This document shows positions 1 through 10,400 of a stretch of 64,000 bases of DNA, piece by piece. The translations under genes and the position numbers were made by a program. Under the pieces are notes generated by a model. It searched no databases. It was given only the letters and a program-made list of their open reading frames with translations, and was not told where the DNA came from. Position 1 is the first letter of the stretch. The number at the start of each line of letters is the position of its first letter. The stretch is from Alligator mississippiensis. Lineage: Eukaryota; Chordata; Crocodylia; Alligatoridae. The stretch covers positions 148,085,433-148,149,432 of the forward strand of contig NC_081824.1 in NCBI RefSeq assembly GCF_030867095.1. Direction: 5' to 3'.

Positions 1-299
1 GCATGTACCCTTGTCAAATGTGCAGCTAAAGCCAAGCTGGATGGAGTTGTAGACACTCTGCAGGGATAGGATTATGATTCAGAATGATACTAATGAAATG
101 AAGTGGTCTGAAATTAATCAGGTGAAATTCAGGTGAAATAGGGAAAAATGCCAAATCCTGCACTTTGATAAAACAATCGCATGCACAAATACAGACTGGA
201 GAATAACTAGGTTGTAGTACTGCTGAAAAAGACTAGGTTAGTGGCCCATAAAGTGAATAGAAACCAACAGTGTGCTCTTGCTGCAAAAAAAGGCTAACG

Positions 300-537
300 G
301 CCTTCTGCAAAAAGCAAAGATTTTTGTAAGGGATACCTTTTATTCGACCAGCTGTGTGATTGGGATGAAGTTAGACAGGCTTTTGAAGAATGCCTTGCAT
401 GTGAAAGTTTGTCCAACTTTATTACAGCCAGGCAGTTGCTCCAATAAAAGATATCACCCACAGAAATCCTGCCTTTCACAAGCTCTCTGGACCATCATGG
501 CAGCCACATCACTCTAATGCTCCTAATAGCATACTGA
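300..537. mobile_element. Hairpin MITE inserted in the CR1
   Basis: The two halves are imperfect inverted copies. The left arm contains 'ccttttattcgaccagc' then 'gaagttagacaggctttt'; the right arm contains 'aaagtttgtccaacttt' then 'gctccaataaaagatatc'. The same family occurs at 35345-35545, where the arms are much better preserved, and as fragments at 32125, 42285, 51930 and 52320. CR1 sequence resumes after it at 'catactgagctttataaat'. Boundaries are approximate and no target-site duplication is clear. Confidence 0.6.
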
Positions 538-1045
538 GCTTTATAAATAGGAGTTTCTCTTGCAAGTGAAAGAAGGTGATCCTTCCACTCTATGCAGCCC
601 TTGTAAGACCTTACCTGGAGTACTGTCCAGTTTTGGGTACTTCATTTCAAGAAAGATGTGAACAAATGAGTTCAGGTGAGAGCAACAAAAATGACTGGGT
701 CTGGAAAATAGGGCATATGAGGAAAGGCTGAAAGAAGGTGGATTATTTAATGTGGAGAAGAAGAGGACAAGATTTCATAAAAGTCTTCAATAATAATCCT
801 TCAGGTATTTGAAGGTATTTATAAAGGGGGTGGAGATAAATTATTCTCTGTGGCTGCAGAGCACAGGGCAAAAAACAATGACCTTAAATTGCAGCAAGGG
901 AATTTTAGGTTGGATATTAGAAAGAACTTTCTCACTGTGAAGGTGATTTCATACTGGGACAGATTGCATAGAGATTGTGGACTTTGCATCTGTTTGAAGT
1001 TTTTAAGAGCAGGTTAGACAAATACTTGGCCAGGATGGCTTAGAC

Positions 1046-1233
1046 CAGCGGTGCCCACAGGCACCATGGCAACCCCCCAAGGTTTATTTAGGAGACAGTG
1101 CAGGATTGATTGGATTGATCTAAATACTTTAATATCTATTGATCTAAATACTTTAATGTTCATATTGGTGCCTGCTGCTTTTTTCTTTTAAATTCTAATG
1201 TGCCCTTGGGCGCATAAACATTGGGAGCGCCTG
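1046..1233. mobile_element. Non-autonomous hAT element with perfect 8-bp target duplication
   Basis: The element begins CAGCGGTGCCCA and ends GGGAGCGCCTG, giving imperfect terminal inverted repeats. It is flanked by the identical 8-mer GCTTAGAC at 1038-1045 and 1234-1241. Eight-base duplications and CAG...CTG ends are typical of the hAT superfamily. It lies inside the 3' UTR of the old CR1 and is therefore younger than it. A phrase near 'ttgatctaaatacttt' is duplicated in tandem inside. Confidence 0.8.
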
Positions 1234-1350
1234 GCTTAGACAAAGATGATTCTGCGTTGAACAGGGTTGGAGTCTAGTTTACTTCCTGAAGTGCCTCCAG
1301 CCCTACTTTTCCATGAATTTGATCTTAATGGTTCTTTCTTTTCTTGAAAG

Positions 1351-1460
1351 CAGTTTAACAGTAAAACGAGAGATGGCTTTACTGTTAACACACAAGTCCC
1401 CAGCCTTAAAGATCCAGGAAAAGAATATGATGGATTCACAATTACAATAACAGGAGATAA
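1351..1460 (+). CDS. TTC13: TTC13 coding exon (first in window)
   Basis: The exon follows a pyrimidine tract and a tandem acceptor (AAGCAG), so it may begin at 1351 or 1354; both keep the frame and differ by one Gln. It encodes about 36 residues including RDGFTVNTQVPSLKDPGKEY and ends in GATAA|GTAAGT, a strong donor, in phase 2. A minus-strand ORF across it is a shadow. Confidence 0.82.
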
Positions 1461-4400
1461 GTAAGTTTGCTTTAAAAATGCATACTTTTTATAGTTTTAA
1501 TTGCCAACAGTGAAGTGTTCCTTGACAATGAAATTGCAGCAGAAATTAGTTTCTTGCTCTAATTATGAATTTACATTTGCATGATTAGGATCTTTTCTAA
1601 TTTTCATTGGGAGGAGAAAAGCTTCATCATGGTCTATTCTAAATACACTTTTGTATCTGTTTTGAGATATTTTGATTCCTGTTTTTTGCACTGGGGAGAT
1701 GAGGAAGGAACACAGAAAATATTTACAATGTAGGCTAGATCATTTGCAGTGATTTAATCCCACTGAATCTAGAAGTGATTCTCTGTGCTGTTTGTAGTAA
1801 TTAGCAGTATCAGGACAATTTGATTTTTGTAGTTTAAATTAACAGAATAAAATCACACCACAAATTCTAGCGCTGAAATAGAAAACTACTGATGAAGGTC
1901 TGTTGTTTTAGCCTACCGTAGCTTGTTCATTTGGGTGTGCTGCCCATTTGTTCTTTTTGCTCCAGAAGAATCCTTGGCAAAGAGTTGAAGTAGTGAGAGA
2001 ATATTAGTCTTTCTGTGGTTTGATTGAACAAATTTCAAGAGTTTGATATACGCTCTCCTTGTGTTTTAATATATGTGATTAGAGTTGGGAACGTATTATT
2101 TTCAGTGGAAACTCAGACAACAGAAGAAAGGACACAACTGTATAATGCAGAAATAGATGCACTATATAAGGATCTGACAGCTAAAGGAAAAGTACTAGTT
2201 CTATCTACAGAGCTTGGGGTAAGGTTTTTTTTTTATGTAGATGATTAATTATTTTATGGAATTCAGTTTTAATGTCTTTATTTCCTTTTTAAAGGTCTTT
2301 GTCAAAATAAATTCTACCTTATAATCTTCTGCAGACAGATTGCTTTTCTGGCACAGTTCCTAAATCAGTAATATACTTCTGGTTTAAACACAACTAGTTA
2401 TAATAAATTAAATGAAAGGTTTCCATGGTTTTAAAGTAATCTAAAATGTTGATCTGCCTTAATGCAGTATTAGTAAGATGTCAGAGATGCACACAGTATG
2501 AAGTGCTCCATCGTAAAAAAAAAAATAATAATTTTACCTTCGTTTTCAACCCCTGAAGTTCATCACTTTCATAAGCACTATTTAATAATATTGACTGATT
2601 TGTGGAAGCCAATTGTGAAATGAAAATTGGCATAACCTGACAAAGCAATAGAATTTATTTCCAGGTTGCTGTAGGCCTGTGCAAATAGGGAAGTATTCAA
2701 TTCGGATTCCACCAATTCGGAGGACAGTGATTCAGTTGGGATCACTGTCCTGAATTGATTCAGCTGAATCAGTTCTGGAAGATACAGTGCGGATTCGGGG
2801 AGATTCGATGATTCGGATGGGCCAGGGAGAGGCAGGCACAGCTGGGCAGCTCCTCCGGCTCTGCCTGTCTCTCCCCAGGTGGGGGTAGCCACGGGAGAAG
2901 CCCCCATGGCTGCCCTGCCTGGCCCCTTCCCCCGCCGGGCCCTAGCAGCTCCCAGACAGTGTCTGGCGCCCTGCCAAATCACACTGCACCCGCACAATGT
3001 GACAGCTGTTGCAGGGGGGGAGGGGCAATCCCTGCTGCCTCCCACTGTCCTGTAGCGCGCTCTACTACGAGTGCCCAGAGGCTCCAATCGCCAGTCCTGC
3101 AGCCGGTGACTGCGGAGCTTTAAAAAAAGAAAAAAAGCCCTGCACTCACTGGCTCTGGCAGCAGTGATTGGGGGCCTCTGAGGGCTTGTGGCAGAGCCCC
3201 CCTCATGCAGTGGGGAGGCATCAGGGATTGCCCCCCCTGCCTGGCACCTGCGTGGCAGCTGCCCCATGGCATGGGTGCAGCACAGTTTGGCAGGGCACTG
3301 TGCGCTGTCTGGGAGCTGGGGCCACTGGGGCTGAGTGCTGCGGGGCTCTGGCTGATTGTTGGAGCCACCCCAGCTCCCAGACAGTGCATGTCTCCCTGCT
3401 GAGCCGCACTGTACCCACTCCATGGGGCAGCTGCTGCACAGGTGCCAAGAAGAGGGGGGTGATCCCCACTGGCCCACGCGGCTCTGCTATAAGCCCTCGG
3501 AGGCCCCTGATCACCGCTACCAGAGCCAGTGAGTGCTGGGTTTTTTTTTTGTTTTTTTTTAAGTGCTGGGAGGCTGGCCCAGGCAGGGGCTAGAATTGGG
3601 CAGGGCAGCCCTGGGGGTTTCTCCAGCAGCTCCCCTGGCTGTGCCTGCCTCTGCCCTGGCAGGGAGAGCTGTGGAGCCTATGCCCTGCTGCTTCTTGCCC
3701 AGCTGGTGTGGGGGGGTGGGCATGATGCAGGCATACCTTGCTCTGGGTGGCGGCAGGGCATAGTCCCTGCTCCCAGTACTGCTATGCCCACATTAGCACT
3801 AAGAACAGGGGCTTTGCCCTGCCACCACTTGCCAGCTGGTGCAGAGGGGTGCAGGATACAGGCGCAGCAGCGCTGGGAGCAGGGGCTGTACCCTGCTGCT
3901 GCTTGTCCCCTTGCGCCTAGAGCGAGATGTGCCCATATCCTGCCCCCCCCCCCCAGCTGGGCAAGCAGCAGCAGGGCAGAGCCCCTGCTGCCACGCCCAC
4001 ATCCTGTACCCCTCCTGCCCCCCTTCCCGAGTAGTGCGCCCCCCACCCTGGCTGGGCAGCTTGTCCCTGCCCCAGCCTGAATCCGTCCCTCCCCCCATGT
4101 CCCTTCCCAACTCTAACAGACTTACCAGCTGGAGGCAGCTGGCAGCTTCCTGTTTAGTCTATGGCCAAATCTCTGAATCAGCTGAATCTTTTCTGAAGCC
4201 TTTCTGAATCGATTCAGAGCTTTTACTTGGTCTCCCAATTAGATTCAGATTTAGAGATTCAATCCCCAAATCAGGCCGAATCTCCTCAAAATCAAATCAG
4301 CTACCAAAGCTTCACACAGCCCTAGTTGCTTGTTTTCTACCTGGGTACCTGACTGTTCTTAAAATTCTGTACTTTTTAGATTTCAGGTTCTTTTGAAATA

Positions 4401-7400
4401 CTGTAGATAGTATTTCACCTTAATTCTGCGACAGGGGAATATTTACTTATAAATTTGTTTATCAAACTCTAATTTAACCTGGCATTTTTAGTTATTTTCA
4501 TATTGAGGATGGCTAAGATAATTTTTTTATCGTAGGGGAAAAAATTTTGGTTGAAGATATTGGATCATTATTTAATGTACAAGGTTTTATAAAGCATATT
4601 AAGAGGTTATAGAGGTTTATATGCTTATAGAGGTTTCTGAATATCATTATCTTTACACTAAAGTATTAAGCTTCCATTTGTTTTACCTAGGAGACAGATG
4701 CCGTGTGTAATCTAATCCTGTCTTTAGTTTATTACTTCTATAACTTAATGCCACTCTCAAGAGGATCCAGGTGAGTGATTTTCTCAGTGTATATAAATTA
4801 TCCATATCTCTAATGACTAATTGCATTGTCTATCAAAATGTTAATACACTAAAAGTTCCGTTAACCCGCACCTTACAAGCCAGCATCCTCTATTAACCGG
4901 CATGCTGGCTTGTAAGGTAAAGTGAAACTGGAAGTGCCCACCATGGCACTTCCGGTTTCTCAGAGCCCCCACAGCCCAGGGGCATAACAGACTGCGTGGG
5001 GCCTGCCTCCCTGTCCTGCAGGGCCCGCGGGAGGGGCCGCGACGCACCGGACATGGCGGGGGAAGCGGTGGCCCAAACAGGCAAAGTTGCTTGTTCAGGC
5101 TGCTCAGTTAACCAGCATATTTTGTTACCCAGCATCTCCCATTCCAGGGGGATGCTGGATAACAGTTTTAATTTTTATCGTTTACTCTTTGGGCAGTTTG
5201 TTAAAGCCCATATGATCTAGATCATGACTAGTCTAGGATGTGTCCCTCTTTACCATCCTGGTGGTCAAAACACACTTACCCTGTTTAAATGTTTATATGT
5301 AGATAGATTTTTAAATGTATACACACCAGGAACAGTAATGAATGGTCCATCTTTATAGACTTTGGATCACTGGTTAAAATCGGGCTGTTTAGTATATTTT
5401 GCTGCTCACAGCATGTTACTCTGTATCACTCGAGATAAGGTTTCCAAGGGTACATGTAAAGGTATCTTTAGATCAGTGATTCTCACTCAGGGTGCTGTGT
5501 CATCCTAGGGTGCCATGAGATTTTTTTCAAGGGTGCCAGACAATGTTAGTTCCAGGACATATGCGACCAAGATTTACAAGATAAACCCAGAGATTTCAAA
5601 TAGGAAGAAGCCATTGTGTTAAAAAAAAACATTCTGATTTGTGGTGGTTTTTCTGAGTTCTTTGCAAAAGAAAAATTGCTCTGTTTTTTTCTGTAGTCAG
5701 TCAGTGAAAACTTAAGAGCTGGCATTTTCTGAGGGGTGCCTTGAGTTTATTGAGGGATACCTTGCGTATGAAAAGGTTGAGAAACACTGTTTTAGGTACA
5801 TGCAGCATAATTTACCATACTGCTGGTAAAAGCAAATACCCCTTTAGTAGTTACTGCAAACATGTTTCATTTTCTGACTCTATAAAATACATTTTCTGTA
5901 TTTTATGCCTGCATTTAACTGAGGCTCCAGGTTAATTCAAGGCTGCTCTTATCTCCAGGGATTGGTCAAGGTATTTCCATTTCTGTGGCCATATTTTGCT
6001 TAACTCTTACAGTACAAATTAACTGAACCTATGTCTACCACATTTTGAAACTGAAAATATTGAACACAAAACAAATTTTAAAAAAATGGTGGGGGGAAGA
6101 GGGTGGCTTACTAGCCTGCTGTGAAGTTCATAAGCTCTGCAAGGCCACATCTGAATTTATGGAAATAGACTGTTCTGTTTGGTAGCAGGGGATGGGATGA
6201 GGAGCAGTGAACTTAATTGTAGCAAGGGAAATTTAGATTAGATACTGGGGAGAATTGTATCACTCTGAGGGTGGTTAAGCACTGGAACAGATTACCCAGA
6301 GAGATTGTGGAATTACTATCCTTCAACACTTTTAAGAGAAGTTTAGACCAGGCTTGTCCAACATACAGCCTGCGGGCCACCATGCGGCCCTCCAAGCTGT
6401 TTTCTGAGGCCTGAGGTGCTGCAACAGGAAACGAAAGTAAACACCATACTTTTGTTTTGGGGGGGTTGGGGGGTGATGTGATACCGCTTCCTGTGAGGTC
6501 TTTGAATATGGCTCACTGGCCCACTGGGTGATAAAAAATTAATGATCCGGCCCCACATTCAAAAAGATTGGACACCCCTGGTTTAGACTAACAGTTGACT
6601 GGGATGGTTTAATTAGGGGCAATCATTTCTTGATCAGGGTGCTGGAATAGATGACCTCCTGAGGTCCCTTCCAGCCATAGTTTTCTGTGATTCTCTAGAA
6701 TGAGGGTTCATTTTCCAGTTTTAGCCCTGCAGAATTTTAAGAACTCCATGGGCTTGGAATCATGATACTGAGATCTTCAGGAGCAGTGTTCCTCAACCGC
6801 TTTCATCTGCAGAATCATGGATTCAGCCCTGTGCAATGTCAGAAGGCAAATAAAAATATCACCACTACCCCCCACCTACATATATAAAAGCTGATTTTTT
6901 TTTTTTTTTTTACAAGGTTGACAGATATCCATTTACTTCTACCTCTAACAAGTGCCCTTTTCATCTTTAATGAAACATGTTTCTTTAATGAAGAAGTAAT
7001 GAATTGAATTTTGTTTGCATAATGCAGCATGCTAAACGAAAAAAATAATATAATTGAAAGAGACTTGTTGTCTTTTTTTTTCTTTATAGTGTGATAGCTT
7101 ATTCGGTGATCATGGGAGCCCTGATGGCAAGTGGAAAAGAAATATCAGGAAAAATCCCAAAAGGAAAGGCAAGTACAATATAAAAATATACTGACCAAAC
7201 CAACAAAATGAATGTGATGCTTTTAGTTATGAGGAAGCAACAGAAGACATGAACAGGGGCTATGCACGTTTATATTTAGTGTGTCAGCCCATTACACCAG
7301 TAGCTTCCAGCCTTAAGGTACTTTTAAGATTAATTGCCGTCCTAGATTTTTGGGATGACAGCTATGCTTTTCAGGCTCCCTTGTAAGCTTTGAAGCTGCA

Positions 7401-10400
7401 GTTGTTCAGCTTATGGTATAGACCAGTGGTTTGCAAACTTCTTTGGCTAGCATACCACTGTCAACCCTCAGAATTTTATGAACAACTACATACCCTAATA
7501 GTTACTAGTTGAAAAGGGAAGGCCCTGTATGATCCACAAACCTTCCCAAAGTTAATGTTTGTAACCTTGAGGCCAGATTATTGTGGCTTCCATTCCAAAT
7601 GAATCTGATGTTTTACTTCAGCAGAATGGATGTCTTAGCTCTAGTATAGAATAATTTTTTCTGAGCACATAATAGCAAGGTTTCCTTTTTATTTTCAGAT
7701 GTAGTTCAACGTGCTTACAATTTACAACTTTCTGAATCATCTGAAACCCACTTGTGTGAGAGCACCTCTCCCAAGTTTTTGCCAGAGAAGTTATGATCTG
7801 CTGAATTAGCTTTGTTTTTGACCCTGGAGTTTAAAGTGAAGATCTGATCTAACACCATTCAAATAACTCTCCCTTACTGTATTCAGTCATATCTGCAAAC
7901 TTTAATGACAGAAGCTTTTGCATCTGTTCGCTCACGTTAATACTGCAGATTCAATACAACAGGAGGAGCGAGTTGGATTACATTCCTTTTTGCATCTCTA
8001 ACAGAATCATTGACACGTTTACCATTGGTTACAAAACAGTGGTTAGAGTAGCATTATACTGGTGAACAAAACAGTTTGATTTGCAGAAGCATTTTTGGTG
8101 GGGAATCTGTGAAAGCAAAGGAAAGAACACAGCCTTTCTCTTCAAAACAATGACTTATTAAGGCTAGTAGCATAAAAAAGAGCTCTCGGTATGGAAAAAT
8201 TTGAGACAATAAACAGAAAACCTTATACTGCTCTTCATGTTGCTTGAGTCGCTCTTTAATTTAAATTTTCTGACCAGCCTCAGATGTGAGCTTGACCAGA
8301 TGTCTTGGCTGTTTGCAGTCATTTACATGCCAGTAGTCATAAAAATCGTAATTGTTGACTAATTCAACACTTTGTTCAGAAATCCAGTGTGGAAAGTTGG
8401 ATTAGTACAAAATACTAGACATACCCAGTATTAAACTAGATTTGTTGGTACTGAAGTTTGCAAGAGGACATCATTCAATACTGAAAACAAACACCAAGAC
8501 TCCCAGTTTTCTTGTTACAAGGGAATTCAATCCTTGTTTTAAAAATACATTTTATTATGGGTCTTTTCTGGTATTAAATCATTAGTGTTCGTCAATTCTT
8601 AGTAAGAGATTTGGAAGATATTCTGTATTTCACTGCAGATAAAAGGGAATAATGTTTGACAATCAGGGACTTGCATTAGGAAATGCACCAGAATTTAAAC
8701 CAGTAGAATTAGATTAGAGACTTTCTTCACAAATGTACTGGCAACAGTTCTGTATTATAAAAAGCCTTATTTTCTTGTTCTTCTTTTAATTATTGTGTTT
8801 CAGTTGGTTGATTTTGAAGCTATGACAGCTTCTGGTTCTGAGGCCTTTAGCAAAATAGCAAGAAGCTGGATGAATTTAAAAAGGTAAAATCCTTTTTTGT
8901 TGAAGAGAAAAATTCAAAGCTATTATCTGGAGGTTTACATAAAAAATTGTATGTACTTCATCACTCCTTAAAAAATAGAATCTGTGATAGTTCATAGCTT
9001 GTATATTGTGCTGCAGCTATCAAGGTGAAAGCTGATAGCTGCATCCCTCTGCAAAGGCTTGCACACATCCACACACATCATCCCACTGTAAAGGCTTCCA
9101 CGAGTCCACACATAATTAAAACTCCATTTAATACCTTTACTAAAGTTTGGTTTGATACATGATCTTGGTACTAAGGTGTGAGTTTTACCATTAGTCATTG
9201 TCAGGATACCAGGGTTCAGTCTATGGGCATATCTACAATGCAGTGCTGTCCAGGGTTATCTGATCTAGCTCTGGTACTAGAAGCACACTACTCTGCCCAG
9301 GTTAACTAGCTCCAGTGGAGTACTGTGTTAGTCTATGTCCTGTAGACATAGTCTGTGTATCAAATTGTTTGAACTATTACTTTGTAAAGAATTTTTAAAA
9401 ATATAGAAACAAAACAATGTAGCATGCACTTGCCAAAATGTAACTAAATACTCTTGTCATACTTGTTCATATTATGAAATAGTGGTTTTAATGTTTAAGT
9501 TTTAAAAGTGAAGTCATGGACCAGCCCTGAAGCCTATGAGAAATGTAAGGTGTTGCAGCAGACGGGGGGGTAGAGAAAACTGTGTAGAAAACTGATGTTA
9601 ACAAGTACCCATTTTGCTTTGACCCTATAAGCAGTCTGTTTTCATTTACTTGTTACTTTCTAGGGAAAATCCCTTTGCAATAAAATTTATTTTTTAAGTT
9701 AGGCCAGTGGTAAAATTTTAAGGGAAATTTTGATTATTTTTAAAAAAAATCTGAGAAACAATGACGACAAAGTGTGAAAATAAAATAGAATGTTAGCACT
9801 CTATTTTTTTCAGGTGTTTTGGCACTTAGGCTGTTTAAATTTAAATTTGTCATGGATTTATATTTATATGTGGACAAGGGATTTTGTTAATTTGGAAAAC
9901 CAAATGTTTTCAGTGTTCATGGCAACTTGAATACAGTGTTAATCTCATGATAGATCATAACGTCACATAGTCAACCAATTTATTGCATTATAAAATGGCA
10001 AACCAGCCACAAAGATGTTCCATTAAATATGAACTATTTTTTTGTGTCTGGTTTATATGGCACTTTAATTTGAATTTGTGGCATTTTATTAAGCCTTGCT
10101 GTGCAGCCTGGGCATAGAGAGCCAATGGGCTCCTCCCCCCTACTTGCAAGTTTAAATCCTTGCTGTCTAGTTAGGGTGCACAGAAGGGCTTTACGGATGT
10201 GGCTGCAGAAGGCATGGCAGGGCGCACACTTTTTTGAATCTGAGATAAAATTTCTCAGATCCCAATTGTGCAACTAAATTAATGTCTACCAGCAGCCTCA
10301 ATATAATGTTTCAAACATAAGCATATTCTAGTTTCTATATATTTAGACTTCTGAGTAATAGAGTAAACGCATTCATTCCTAGCAAACAGCTCTTCACATA

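Larger units (their letters stand above)
1..1325 (+). mobile_element. Old degraded CR1 LINE, 3' portion, interrupted by two younger insertions
   Basis: Plus-strand DNA reads as the decayed C-terminal reverse transcriptase region and 3' UTR of a CR1 element. Recognisable stretches are the 'gcaaaaaaaggctaacgg' region near 285, the 'accttacctggagtactg' region near 610, the 'ggttggatattagaaag' region near 908, and a 3' tail near 1255-1315 with 'tgaacagggttgga' and 'ccagccctact'. It is split by a hairpin MITE (about 300-537) and by a hAT element (1046-1233). No long ORF remains, so it is far older than the CR1 copies at 53-63 kb. Its 3' end stops about 25 bases before a TTC13 exon. Confidence 0.75.

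Noticed and set aside
2578..3477. 299-codon minus-strand ORF and overlapping ORFs on both strands up to 4207
   Set aside because: They lie in the GC-rich core of a hAT-like element, have low-complexity composition in every frame, and show no domain or transposase motif.
7427..7510. Possible hAT insertion at CAGTGGTTTGCAAAC
   Set aside because: Only one end is visible and no duplication or matching terminus was found.
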